A stretch of DNA of 64,000 bases from Fasciola hepatica. Lineage: Eukaryota; Platyhelminthes; Trematoda; Plagiorchiida; Fasciolidae. The stretch covers positions 3,038,001-3,102,000 of the forward strand of contig CANUEZ040000156.1 of assembly GCA_948099385.1 (NCBI GenBank), in the 5' to 3' direction. Positions 11,540-22,229 of the stretch are shown piece by piece. The position numbers and the translations under genes were made by a program. How positions within the stretch are numbered: position 1 is the stretch's first letter; every line of letters begins with the position of its first letter. The notes below the pieces were generated by a model that was not told where the DNA came from, did not search any database, and saw nothing but the letters and a program-made list of their open reading frames with translations.

Positions 11540-11910
11540 TGTAAGACACCCTAGATCAATGCGCAGCCAAATTTGTAATGGATCCCGAAATCAGAACGCG
11601 ATTATCCGTGAAATTCTACGATACTAGATTGTCGAATGAACAATGACACGAAACAGATACAAATATCAATTACGCGATCACAAAGACTCAAAATTAGGAC
11701 CGAATTGCTGCTTGCGGGAATGGGGCACGCTCGTCACGCAGGCCCAGAACAAGGATGTGACAGAGCAAAGTGCTGGGTGCGAACAAATAAGCTTTGGTCG
11801 GTAAAAACACACAGGGCATAAAGCAAGCCAATAATGCAAAAAATGAGTGATGTTAAGAAAAACATAAACTGCAGTGGTGTTTAGGTGATTTTCCAAGGCC
11901 AGTCGTTACA
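11540..11910 (-). repeat. BEL/Pao 5' LTR, minus strand
   Basis: On the minus strand it starts TGTAACGACTGG and ends CTTACA, and lies 39 bp upstream of the gag start at 11500. It is 371 bp and aligns end to end with 4947-5321 but is obviously diverged from it, roughly one base in four by eye. GGCAC follows directly at 11911, matching the complement of 5322-5326. Confidence 0.83.
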
Positions 11911-12513
11911 GGCACTTGAAACCCCGCAGGCCAGTCACCGGGATGGCTTGTGGGAAGGCCCGATCGGGTCCACCGGGCGAATGTTTCTGTCAATAATCGA
12001 ACAACAGCAGCCCGACGGGGAAAAGTTTAGCATCGTCGTGACTGAGGTCAAGATAATTCTGAACAACCGCCCGCTAGTTCCAGTGTCTAACCGCGACCCC
12101 ATCTATCTGGCGCTCACTCCGAACAACCTATTGAAGATAAGGTCGAACGTGGGTATCCAGAGGCAAACAAAACTTCTCGGCAGCTACATACATGGATGGA
12201 AGCAGACAAGTTATCTATCCAGGGTTTTCGGAAGCGATGGTTGCGGGAATATTCACAGGCTCTGCATACCAGGCAGAAGTGGCTAACCAATGTGAAACCT
12301 TTCAAAGTTGGTCCTGTAGTGGTGATCTACGAAGAACACGCTCATTTCACCGCCTTGCAGCTGGGCTTTGTCACGGAAGTTATCAGCAGCTCTGACGAAC
12401 TGACAAGAACTGTGAAGGTGCAGACCGTCAAAGGAATGCCGGCTCGCGCCGTGCGAAATATCAGCCTCCTCGAGGGTGAAGACGGACCATCCGAAACCAT
12501 AGAATCCCGGTAG
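11911..12513 (+). pseudogene. BEL/Pao integrase C-terminus and terminal domain of the host element
   Basis: The sequence opens in mid-integrase at the residue where the minus-strand fragment at 5322 stops. It continues through GLWEGPIGSTGR, SIIEQQQPDGEKF, NNRPLVPV and GWKQTSYLS to a TAG at 12511-12513. A 1 bp loss just after the junction and a frame change near 12200 disable it. In BEL/Pao elements this end of pol follows the integrase catalytic Glu region. With 5322-6000 flipped, the two pieces form one integrase split by an LTR element. Confidence 0.85.
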
Positions 12514-12657
12514 GTCATTTAAAACCCCCGGAATATCCAACCGTCGTGTGCACCCAAAGAAAATTCTAAGAACCGTGGTTGTTTCTTTCGATATGTGATG
12601 CATAACCTCAGACAAGACATACTGCATTATTGTCTGAAAAATACCCATTGCATCATA
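12514..12657 (+). other. Start of host BEL 3' untranslated region
   Basis: Non-coding sequence between the host BEL stop codon and the Penelope-like insertion. It continues on the other side at 15101-15702. Confidence 0.55.
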
Positions 12658-13127
12658 TAGAAGTCCAAATCAGCGAAACAATTGTTTCTCAGTAATTCAT
12701 TCTCAAACCATTTACAGATTACATAGTAGACATTAGACAAAAGATCATGAACATAGACATGGAATAAACACCAATCATGGGCAGGGGTTTGTCAGTCAAG
12801 TTATCCTTATCATGTAATTGGTTTATCTAGCTGACGCCTTCTAGGTAACCGGACGGTAGATTCATGCGGCCTTGTTCAATCTTGGGCCAGGGGAGTTGGA
12901 GTGCCCGGACCAAACGCTTTTGGGCGCACAGGTCAGGGGTCAACCTCCTTATTCCGATTGCCTCGGCTATCGCTAGAGTGCGCAACTGAACACCTTTGCA
13001 TTTGTTTGGGGGGGGGGCACGATAAAGAACTTTGAAAGCGGCTTCCGGATTCACCTGATGTCCAGTATCGACCAAATGCGCTTAGATTGTGCTATTTATC
13101 GATCCAGTTTGTCCTTGACTCAACCAG
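12658..13127 (-). repeat. Inverted flanking repeat of the Penelope-like element, left
   Basis: Reverse complement of 14633-15100. The main difference is a G run of 10 here against a C run of 8 in the right copy. The minus strand carries the C-terminal coding piece of the element (QLRTLAIAEAIGIRRL..., stop at 12827) duplicated from the right end. Confidence 0.9.
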
Positions 13128-14678
13128 ACTACAAAGGCCATTCAAAAAAGAGCGTTTAGATGCAGTGAAGGAATTGTTGAATAATAAATATATCTTGCTG
13201 AGCAGACCTGACAAAGGTAATGGAATAGTGGTGATGGACAGATGTGACTACATTGGAAAACTCACAGCAATTCTGAGTGATGACACCAAATTCAGCACTA
13301 GTCCTGGTGAGACAGACTCAACTCAACAGGTTGAGCGCCAGATAACAACTACTTTGAAACACATGAGGGATGCTGGTTTTGTTTCAAACCAATTGTACAC
13401 GCAGCTAAGACCCACGGGATCTACAATCCCCAGGCTTTACGGACTCCCGAAGATCCACAAACCTGGAACACCGATTCGCTCTATCCTATCAATGACAAAT
13501 CCATCCTACCATAATGTCGCTCGACGGTTATATGAATTACTGGAACCAATCAAAAAACATACGGCTATACACAGTCTCAACGACACATTTGATTTCATAG
13601 AGCGAATAAAAGATGTCAATATGAGTGAAAAAAAAATTTTTTCGCTTGACGTCGAGTCTCTATTCACGAATGTACCACTAACAGAAACCATTGACTTCGT
13701 GGTGAACTACATTATAGAGAATAATATGAACGTCGGTATACCACTAGAAGGTTTGCGCGAGCTCTTGCTTCGAAGCACACTTAATGTTCAGTTCCCATTT
13801 CATGGAGCTTTGTACAGACAACGGGATGGTTTGGCTACGGAATCACCACTAGGTCCATTTCTTGCCGACGCATTCCTAGCGAAGTTAGAAAGAACCAAGC
13901 TGAAATCTACAATTGACAGCTTTGATCATTACTATCGTTTTGTGGATGACATATTTTGCATGGCTGACGTTGATTGTGACCTTGATTTTGTGCAAACATT
14001 ATTCAATGGGGCACGCAAAGCAATACGCTTTACAACTGAACGCGAAATAAACAATCAACTACCATTTCTGGATGTGACTCTCACGAGAATGGGGGATGGT
14101 CGGATCCAGCGAAATGCGCACCGAAAACAAACGTGGAGCGGCCAATATCCCAATTTCAACAGTTTTGTTAGTATGCAACAGAAGCGAAACTTAGTAAAAC
14201 GCCTGGCCTTCAGAGCGAGGAAAATTTGTTCCGTAGAGACTTTGGATGATGAATTAATGCTTATAAGAAACACCCTACGTGAGAACGGTTACCGGATCGG
14301 TTTATCGAAAGAAATCTTACTGAAAGAGTGCCAAAAATCACCGTGGAAACCGTAAGGAAGAAAGATCTTTATATTATTTTGCCATTCAAAGGCAATATTA
14401 TTAGTGAAATCCTAAACCGTCGACTGGGAAGAGAAATTCGAAATACTTTCAATGCCGCCACACTACGGTGTGTGTTCCGAAGGGCTCCTCTAATCCAGAT
14501 TCAGAACAAGGATAGACTGCCGATGCTGACCTCATCAATGGTCGTATACTCTTTCAGATGTGTTTGTGACGCATCTTATGTAGGTCGAACGGCACGACAG
14601 CTATCAACTCGGATTAAAGAGCATCATCCACGCTGGTTGAGTCAAGGACAAACTGGATCGATAAATAGCACAATCTAA
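13087..14678 (+). pseudogene. Penelope-like reverse transcriptase with GIY-YIG endonuclease
   Basis: The first frame (13087-14355, 422 residues) contains the family hallmarks LLSRPDKGNGIVVMD, RLYGLPKIHKPGTPIR, FSLDVESLFTNVPL (motif A), YRFVDDIF with FVDD at residues 285-288 (motif C) and LPFLDVTL. A second frame (14328-14678) holds the endonuclease region, with CDASYVGRTARQLSTRIKEH as the YVG-type core. The domain order RT then endonuclease is normal for the family, but here the two lie in different frames, so there is a frameshift near 14330-14355. The first codons run into the inverted repeat, so the true N-terminus is missing. Target-primed reverse transcription is the known role. Confidence 0.92.
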
Positions 14679-15100
14679 GCGCATTTGGTCGATACTGGAC
14701 ATCAGGTGAATCCGGAAGCCGCTTTCAAAGTTCTTTATCGTGCCCCCCCCAAACAAATGCAAAGGTGTTCAGTTGCGCACTCTAGCGATAGCCGAGGCAA
14801 TCGGAATAAGGAGGTTGACCCCTGACCTGTGCGCCCAAAAGCGTTTGGTCCGGGCACTCCAACTCCCCTGGCCCAAGATTGAACAAGGCCGCATGAATCT
14901 ACCGTCCGGTTACCTAGAAGGCGTCAGCTAGATAAACCAATTACATGATAAGGATAACTTGACTGACAAACCCCTGCCCATGATTGGTGTTTATTCCATG
15001 TCTATGTTCATGATCTTTTGTCTAATGTCTACTATGTAATCTGTAAATGGTTTGAGAATGAATTACTGAGAAACAATTGTTTCGCCGATTTGGACTTCTA
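14633..15100 (+). repeat. Inverted flanking repeat of the Penelope-like element, right
   Basis: This is the genuine 3' end of the element. It contains the end of the endonuclease frame, a coding tail (14740-14931, ending LPSGYLEGVS) and about 170 bp of untranslated sequence. The C run at 14743-14750 breaks the frame relative to the preceding endonuclease part. Confidence 0.88.
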
Positions 15101-15702
15101 CAACATACTGTATTGTTCACCCTTCCTTCTTTGTCAGTGACGTTGGTACAAAAGTTTCCTGTGTGTGGTAGTAGTTGCGACCTATTCACACTCCCGGACA
15201 CACTCAGACTCAATCACATAAGCGTGGATGAAACAGGATTCTGGTTCATAACCTCCAACGTACTAGTAATAGTGCTCACTGTTCCCCGTTTGTCGTTGGC
15301 TTTATGGAAGACGTTGCCAGTATGTGACAGCCTTTGTTGCTCACTCATATACCCACGTTCAACTTCACTCACCACATTCACTGGTACTTCATCATGCAGG
15401 CACACATTCGCGTACGCAGGCACACACAGTCAATTCACTCTAGCTCCCTCGTAAACAGCACACGGGTTTTGGAATCTTTGCGTCGCCGTTCACGCCCGCC
15501 ACAGAGCAGCAGTTCTCGTTACCTATGCAGAGTGACATCGCGCCGGACTCGTCGTCGGATCAAGTGCGATTGTGAGTGTAATGCTGGCGTCAGAAGCATT
15601 AGTTGCGCGCCGTGACAGCAGGGCCTAAGCAGGTAAGGAGAGTTAGTACCTATATTTCAAACGTTTGACTTTGATAGGATTCATAAGGAATTTGGTGGGC
15701 GG
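15101..15702 (+). other. Remainder of host BEL 3' untranslated region
   Basis: No protein was recognised. The last 100 bases carry the same GACAGCAGGGCCTAAGCAGG and purine-rich motifs that precede the other BEL 3' LTRs in this window. Confidence 0.6.
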
Positions 15703-16073
15703 TGTAACTATCGGCTTTCGAAAATCCTCGAAAGACATTGCAATTTCGTGTCCCCTTGATATCACTCTTGCACATATACCACCTCTGTGTTTTCATACGT
15801 TTATTGTTTTATGAACCAACCTTTTTTTGTTCGCTTCTAAAGCTTTAACCTGTCATATCCCATCGTGGACCTGCGTGACGCACGAGCTTGTCTCTCGCGC
15901 GCCGCAACTTTGTTCCCATTTTCTGAGTCTGTACGATGGCATAATTGGGGTTTGTATATGTTTTCTGTTATTGTTTGTTTAGTTATCCAGTATTGTGAAA
16001 TTTACGGATCACTCGTGTTTTTGTCCTAAGGTTCTTTAGAATTAATCTACGTTTTGCTCAAAAGCATGTTACG
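15703..16073 (+). repeat. 3' LTR of the host BEL/Pao element
   Basis: Starts TGTAAC and ends GTTACG; 371 bp. It aligns with the other BEL LTRs (ATATCACTC, TTTGTTCGC, GACCTGCGTGACGCA, TTTTGCTCAAA). It ends the plus-strand BEL element whose pol C-terminus is at 11911-12513. The final G in place of A is decay of the terminal inverted repeat. The matching 5' LTR would be left of the window. Confidence 0.78.
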
Positions 16074-17299
16074 TTTAGAGCACTTATGGCCAGGGTTTAT
16101 CCCGTTTTGATTAAGTTTTTCAAGGACAATCCACAAGTGGTCCACACAAGCTAGAGAGAAGCGGCAGGGCGGTCGATTATCAAGCAACGATGAAGGCAGC
16201 GTAGAATACACTGGGCATAGCGTCTAACTCCACAGCAGGGGAGGAATGGTTGCATATTAAGGGTAACTTGTTGCGGATCACTGATGTGTTCTACTCAATG
16301 AGGTGTGTAAAATATATTTTTAGAAATCCTCTTTAGTTATCGTCACATACTCGATCTGTTTGGAGGGTGGTGTATTCCCGTTGGTCCTCGAACAAACACA
16401 GTGCACACCAACAATCACATTTGAACTGTTCATTATACTTCGTTCGTGTATGCCACGACGTCTTTTTATCTGGCCTTTGACAGCCGTAACTGTCGTATCT
16501 GGCGAACTCTGATCCACTTTGCAGAATTTCGCGGCCGTACAGTAAAGGTTTAATCGTGATTAGCATGCCTATAATTTTCTCGGTACCATAAATTCGAGGA
16601 ATCAATCTTGTCTGACTTTGGACATGGGCAATTTGGCTGCGCCTTACCTACAGTTCGAATGCTGTTTGCAAGGTGGACAAGAACAAGAAGCCGACCACTT
16701 TGGGGGGTCCGCAGAGCAGAAAAAGCGCAGGTGTGAATTCCAGTCACCAGAACTTTCGAGCGAAGCGTAGCAACCTCTTTCGACACAATTTAAAACAGGG
16801 TCGATTCAAAATAGCTGTGGTACTATATACTACGAATGAAGTAATTTTACAATAGTCAAACCTCGAAAGTGTTCCTTCTTGGCCATTACGCACCAAACTG
16901 AACAACAAATCCGTAAATGCAGCTGAATTACAGCAAAATGTTGGATACAGAGGATTAGATTACCGAATGCATCCACAACTAAGTTCATGCTGAGCGACTA
17001 ACGCTCGAGGCAAAGGCGAAATTCCGGGTTGTGAAAAAGTTTTAGAGCAACAAAACAAACAATCGAAATTCCGGCTAAGATAGTCCATACGATAGGAAAA
17101 TATCGTACATGGAACGAGGTTTCCTGAACTCTTTACAGCGGGCTTGCTATCTAGTTGCAAGGAGACCCCTAAGCCGTGTTGGAGGTCACTTCACCTTCTG
17201 CATTTTTCAGCAGCTTGCAAACATGCTGCGAAGGTGCAAAATTCCCGTCAGCCAGGCCATGAGGTGAGGTTGGCATGCTGAGCGAAATAGGAAGCAAGG
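16074..17299. other. No recognised feature
   Basis: Short frames only (up to 90 residues), none with recognisable motifs. The end near 17200-17299 may already be decayed upstream sequence of the CR1-like element that follows. Confidence 0.5.
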
Positions 17300-17800
17300 C
17301 TTATTACTACTATGTACAGTCTAAGACCCAGATTCGAGTGGCAATAGGAAACGCCGTGGATGAGCAGAGTAGGCAGAGCGGAAAAGAGCAGAAGCACTTA
17401 AAAGGTTCTCCAATCTTGTACAGACCGCAGAAGCCGGTGACCCTCGGCCACTAAGTGAACCCCATTGCTTCCCCCCAATGGACGACTTCGTCGTGGAACC
17501 CACAGAAGTCGAACCAGCTATCAACCGAATAGGTTATTATTATTCCACCAGGCCAGATAGGATGCATGCCAACATCTTACATCCACTGGTGGGCACAGTG
17601 TTCGGGGCGCTAGAACATTTTTCAGGTCACTGCCCTTCTGCAGCACTACCTTCTGGCCGGTTAAAAGCGGAAGTAGTGCTCGTCTACAAGGGGGGCAGGA
17701 GAGAAATTGCATCCAACTACAGGCCCTTTAGGCTTCTCTTGGTGGTATTAGAATACTTGAGGGATCGTCGGGAACGGGATCATGAGGAATGTTGAGCCCT
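17300..17800 (+). pseudogene. CR1-like non-LTR element, RT start (part 1)
   Basis: The frame 17478-17795 carries the standard RT entry of CR1-type elements: a PMDDFVVEPTEVEPAI-like linker, RPDRMHANILHPL, a LVYKGG motif and IASNYRPFRLL. Upstream, 17380-17480 reads LVQTAEAGDPRPLSEPHCF in the matching linker position. The frame stops at an insertion near 17800 and resumes at 20107. Confidence 0.75.
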
Positions 17801-20106
17801 ACAGAATATTCACGCTGAGGTACCACGAATGTATATATAAACATATCTGAAAGAACGCGAAGAAAAACGCCCGTGTTTTTCGCTCACACTTATCTATTTT
17901 TCCTCCTTTTCGTAAGAAAGTGGTGTCTCCTATATCCTAGTGTCCAACCCTCTCTCTTGTTTACAGCCCAGCCTAAAAGCGACCTTCTGTATACCAAGAC
18001 CCAACGCCAACCTGCAGCATTAGACCTGTAAATACGTCACAGCGGGATGCATCGTAGACCCTCTGAACCCACTAAAAAGAATTGCTATTTAGATTCTTGG
18101 TGCTTCACAGCTGCTTCCTCGCAACCTGTGAATAACTCATGGCAGGATTTGTCAAATATCCCCTGGACCTAAAAAACAGAGCAGCCATTTTTTCCTGATG
18201 CTTCCCAGCTGCTTCGTCGCGTAGCCCTCAGGCCCGACAGGCCCGGTGCACATTCACGGCCTTCCCAACCCAGAACGATAAGATTTCCCGGCAAGCTGAC
18301 CAACTGGTAGTCAATAACCGGGCCAAATTGTGCAAGCCCTGTTGGCCCTTACGAATATCAACCAGCATTGCCTATGACTCCTCACTGTACTGAGACCACC
18401 GTGTCGCATTTCCAACCCCCGCACCGCCATCTGTTATACTGCACACGTTGACCCTTATGTAGAAAATATCCCGATTACTTGAACTTTCAATACAGCAGAA
18501 AACTTAGTCTCACTAGCTTTACGCACGATATGGGCTGTACACGGCTACGGGCAGCAGAACAAATTCCAAATGTATAACCGTGTTTATCGTAATTTCGTGT
18601 TTCTAAACAATGCAATACATAAAAATACATAAATGCAATGACTTACAGCCAGGTGAGCAACCAAGGGCAACAGTACAGGAAGTTGTCCGAAAAATCGGGG
18701 CAGCGCGGTCATAAACGGTCCACTCAGCAAGGAGTCATGCGAAACTGTAGCGCAGCACGGTTGCGGTACAGACAGTGGGTCAAGAAGCGTAAATGAAACG
18801 TTCTGCAAAATTTTCTTACGAGGGGAATGTACAATCATAGAACAATCGAGTCGGGAACATAACGTAAAATGTTCACGCACCATACGTCGGAAAGGGGTAA
18901 ATCTGAACTGTGTCAATACCGTAAAAACAGAGAATTGGATCACAAGTATTCGAGGTTCATGAGGCATATACACGCTACTCACGAGTAAGACAAGCGAAGA
19001 CGTCGTCGAAAATACAAATTACAAAAAGTAATTTACACCTTAGCCGGAACACTTTCCGGACTGCAGCCCTCTTTTTTAGTTTCAGAACCACCTGGGTTTC
19101 GTGTTGCATGGATGTAATAGATAGCGCAGACAGCTTAGCTTCTTTTTTGTCCATGTACAGCCCCTCCCATGGCTAGCTGCGGCGAACGCGATCTGGCTAC
19201 CGGGTATCACCAATAGGCAATCTTGACATTGCTGCAGATGCCCCACTGAGGCCTACTGGGATCCCTTACTACTAGACTCTCTAGATGCGGAAGCCATTTA
19301 AACCACCTTGCAAGGGTTCCTAATTGAATAGCGAGCTGTCCCGATTCAGTGGTGCCCTTCCCCTTCCAATGTTGAATAAGCGAACGAAAACAAAAGCAAA
19401 CCCACGCCCAAAAAGCCGAAGCGGATACAGAAATGCCACAGGAAAAGCAGCAAAATTATATGTTAGCCATTTCTCCAGCGCAGCTTTGCCTATTTCAAGG
19501 GATTTCACCGTTCTCTGTTCCAGTATTTTGCTCCTCGTGGACATGGTATTCCGCTTGTTGACTATGCCCCCCTGGGACTCCATCCATCCTTCATCTTGTG
19601 TGAATTGCCGACCTTAGAAGGTACATGCTGCTTCTCGTGAAAATGATCTCACCTTTTTAGGGGTAATATTCATTTTCGTATCCACAAGTCCATGAAAATC
19701 TGTATTCCTCTGCTTGCCCTCATGAAATTCCTGCCCATCTCCTTGCCCCATCATCAGCTACCTTTTTAGGTGAACTTGAGTATGCATCCTTGACCATTTT
19801 CTGCATCATCCTTGTGACTACTGCATTTCGTGCTTTCTAAGAAAATGTTCATCTCGACGTTCGTACTTCTGGGTGACTCCTAACTATTGCCCAAAATGAC
19901 ACGGAATTGGATCATATTTGTCGTTTGATCCGTCGTTACTTTAATTAATGTAAACTCTCCACACCGTTGTTCTTCTTTTGCAATAATTTAAGACCCCATC
20001 TCAAAAATTCGTCGGTTTTTCAGCTTAGTAGTATTGTAGGCCCTGATCACGATTCCATGCATGCCTCTCAAGCACGGCCGAGGAACATAACATTATTATT
20101 ATTATT
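17801..20106 (+). mobile_element. ATT-tailed insertion splitting the CR1-like RT
   Basis: This 2.3 kb block lies between two RT segments that read on from one another. It ends in an ATT tract (about 20091-20106), preceded by CACGGCCGAGGAACATAAC, which resembles the tail of repeat R1. No convincing protein is present. It contains a dispersed repeat (18498-18770). The left border is placed only by loss of RT similarity. Confidence 0.55.
18498..18770 (+). repeat. Dispersed repeat, copy 1
   Basis: About 270 bp sharing long matches with 34204-34479, for example ACGATATGGGCTGTA and GACTTACAGCCAGGTGAGCAA. No coding potential was recognised. Confidence 0.8.
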
Positions 20107-21020
20107 TATAAAGAAGAAACCATGTCTAATGAATCTCATTAGTTTTGGACGAAGTAACCGGCAGACTGGACATAGAGGAACATGTTGAAATGTGCTATCT
20201 TTATTTCCAGAAGGCTTTCCTCTCGGTAAACCGTAGGCCTTCGGTGGACAAAACGCAGGGCATGAGGATTGCACGTGTGGTTCTGAGCTGGATTAAAGCA
20301 CAATTAAACCATAGTACCTTTCAGGTTCGCGTCTAGACTGAAATGACCTTCACAGCCGGGGCATGAATTAGGATGCCGCAGGGGTCGGAACTAGAACACC
20401 TGTTGTTCCTGATCTACATGAATGATCTAATAAATTTTTTAAGATGTCTAGGTTTTCTTTTCTTGGATTATCCTAAGAGTGCGGGGAACCATCTTCGAAC
20501 TCGGTACAGGAAGACCTAATCGGACTACGAGTGGATTGAAACATGAGGGCTCTTTCTTAATCAAGGCAATTGCAGACCACCGCTCTGGGTTGAGGGAGCA
20601 AGGGAGACTCGGCACCTCGACGGAGGGTCGCGAGTGCCAATCGAGACCACCGAGGTCACGAAAGGTCTTGACTTCTAAGCGTATGAAACATCTAGGCCCA
20701 TCCAACATGGGCTTGCATTATCAGCAAGCGGTACTAGGTCGACATTTCAAGGGCGCCGTGCCGTCAAGTCCCGGGTTGCCAAAACAATACTGCAAATTTA
20801 CGAAACACATGTGTGCCCCACCTGAAATACTGCTTTCAGGCCTGGGCACGGGATCAAGTAAATGGCATACCGCTGCTGAAAACCTTTTGAAGAAGCTTTA
20901 CTGGGATGATAAGTGGACCGCGGGCAGGACATACGCAGAAGGCCCCAAAGCTATCGACCTATTCCCTCTGGACAGGCATCACCAAAGGGGAGACTTGGTG
21001 GGGAGATGGTTCCAAGGGGT
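20107..21020 (+). pseudogene. CR1-like RT, middle and C-terminal part (part 2)
   Basis: Resumes with CLMNLISF and DEVTGRLDIEEHVEMCYLYF QKAFLSVN (motif A region, first Asp lost), then a QGSELEHLLFLIYMNDL box (motif B) near 20380 and a C-terminal stretch to 21020 (EKLYWDDKWTAGR, HHQRGDLVGR). Multiple frame changes and stops. A BEL element is inserted at 21020/21021 in the conserved RGDL region, and the frame continues at 27697. Confidence 0.75.
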
Positions 21021-21396
21021 TGTAACAGCCGGTCGTGGAAAATCCCCCTTTAACCCTCGCGATTCAATGTTTTCCTAACATCACTCATTTGCCCGCACTA
21101 TTGACTTGTCTTTACAAACTGGTTGTTTTTCTGGACCAATTGTTGTTTGTTCGCGCACAGAGCGCTACTTTGGCACATCCTTGTTCAGGACCTGCGTGAC
21201 GCATGTGCTGTTTGCTCACACGCTGCTATTCGGTTTCTCGTTGTTGAGTCCTTGTGATCGTATTATTGAGGTTTGTATTCTTTCTGATATCATTGTTCAT
21301 GTAATAATCTAGTATCGTAGAATATCGCGGATAATCGCCTTTTGATTTCGGGATCCGTTGCGAATTTTGCTACGCATTGCTCAAACGTTCGTTACA
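21021..21396 (+). repeat. 5' LTR of the BEL/Pao element
   Basis: TGTAACAGCC to CGTTACA. It differs from the 3' LTR by about four substitutions and one T insertion. The 42 bp after it hold the primer-binding region and leader up to the gag ATG at 21438; I could not assign the primer tRNA. Confidence 0.95.
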
Positions 21397-21437
21397 ATAC
21401 TCAATAGATCAATTTGGAACAAGGAAAAACACGCAAA

Positions 21438-22229
21438 ATGCCAAGAAAAGGATCGAAAGCATTGGAATCCGAACAGGAAGTAACACGGCAAGTCTCTGGG
21501 GAGGTTTTGGGTACATTTGATTCTTTAGTTAATGTTAGATCGCCTAGTCCTGTCAGTGCTAGTTCATGTGTTAATGAGAGCAATATTGATCGTAAGGATG
21601 TTGATTTATATAGCCTGAGAATACTAGACCTAGAACAACAGTTACTATCGGCTAGACTACAGGCACAGGAAGCGGAAAAGAAGTGTACACAGAAAGAGCG
21701 AGGGCATGAGACCAGCAACTTCGACACTTCCGATAGATCAAGGTGCAATAAGATAGGGAACCCCACGCCGGTCGCCGACTACAAACCACCGTCGATCGAT
21801 CTGCCTAGAGTGGAGCTAACGGTTTTCGACGGGCGAGCTGAGCGATACTGCGAGTTTGTCAAGCAGTTCGAGATGTTCGTCGAAAATAAGGTAACCGACC
21901 CTGGCCAAAGGCTTCTCTACCTTACTCACTACTGTCGAGGCCGAGCAAGAGAAGCTATCGACGGGTGCACCATGCTCGACCCGGGACAAGGCTACACAAG
22001 AGCAAGAAAGATTCTAAGGGATTCGTTTGGCCAACCGTTCAAAATAGTCCGTAACCTAATAGGGGGCGTGATGGTAGAGGCGAAGAGAACCAAGGGCGAC
22101 GTCTACACGATGGCCGACCTGGTGATTAAGATGCAAAACTGCTCAATAGCCCTCGACCATTTAGGTTACAGGGCTGACCTAGATGCCATGCATACTTTAG
22201 AAAACATAGTCCGTCACCTTTCCCCCTAA
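21438..22229 (+). CDS. BEL/Pao gag, ended by a premature stop
   Basis: The frame is open earlier, but MPRKGSK at 21438 is chosen because the related copy at 11500 starts MPRKWSK. It carries a charged, partly coiled N-terminal region (RILDLEQQLLSARLQAQEAE), then a capsid-like region (LPRVELTVFDGRAERYCEFV..QFEMFVENK, RGRAREAIDGC, LRDSFGQPF) typical of this gag/retropepsin-linked family, where gag builds the particle. The TAA at 22227-22229 replaces GAA (Glu in the 10.7 kb copy). The same frame then continues through the zinc knuckle into pol, so this is a nonsense mutation in a single gag-pol frame and not a natural gag end. Confidence 0.9.
   Translation: MPRKGSKALESEQEVTRQVSGEVLGTFDSLVNVRSPSPVSASSCVNESNIDRKDVDLYSLRILDLEQQLLSARLQAQEAEKKCTQKERGHETSNFDTSDRSRCNKIGNPTPVADYKPPSIDLPRVELTVFDGRAERYCEFVKQFEMFVENKVTDPGQRLLYLTHYCRGRAREAIDGCTMLDPGQGYTRARKILRDSFGQPFKIVRNLIGGVMVEAKRTKGDVYTMADLVIKMQNCSIALDHLGYRADLDAMHTLENIVRHLSP

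Larger units (their letters stand above)
12658..15100 (+). mobile_element. Penelope-like element flanked by inverted repeats
   Basis: A 2.44 kb element inserted in the 3' untranslated part of a BEL element. Inverted repeats of about 470 bp (12658-13127 and 14633-15100) bracket an RT frame and a GIY-YIG-type endonuclease. Penelope-like elements commonly carry long flanking repeats (pseudo-LTRs) in direct or inverted orientation, and the left repeat here is an inverted copy of the element's own 3' end. The sequences ACATACTGCATTATTGT (left, near 12618) and ACATACTGTATTGTT (right, near 15103) near the edges may be a degraded target duplication. Confidence 0.85.

Noticed and set aside
1..16073. 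CRISPR array, operon or prokaryotic defence system
   Set aside because: The repeats are LTRs, inverted arms and retroposons; no short regularly spaced repeats and no bacterial-type gene arrangement are present anywhere in the window.
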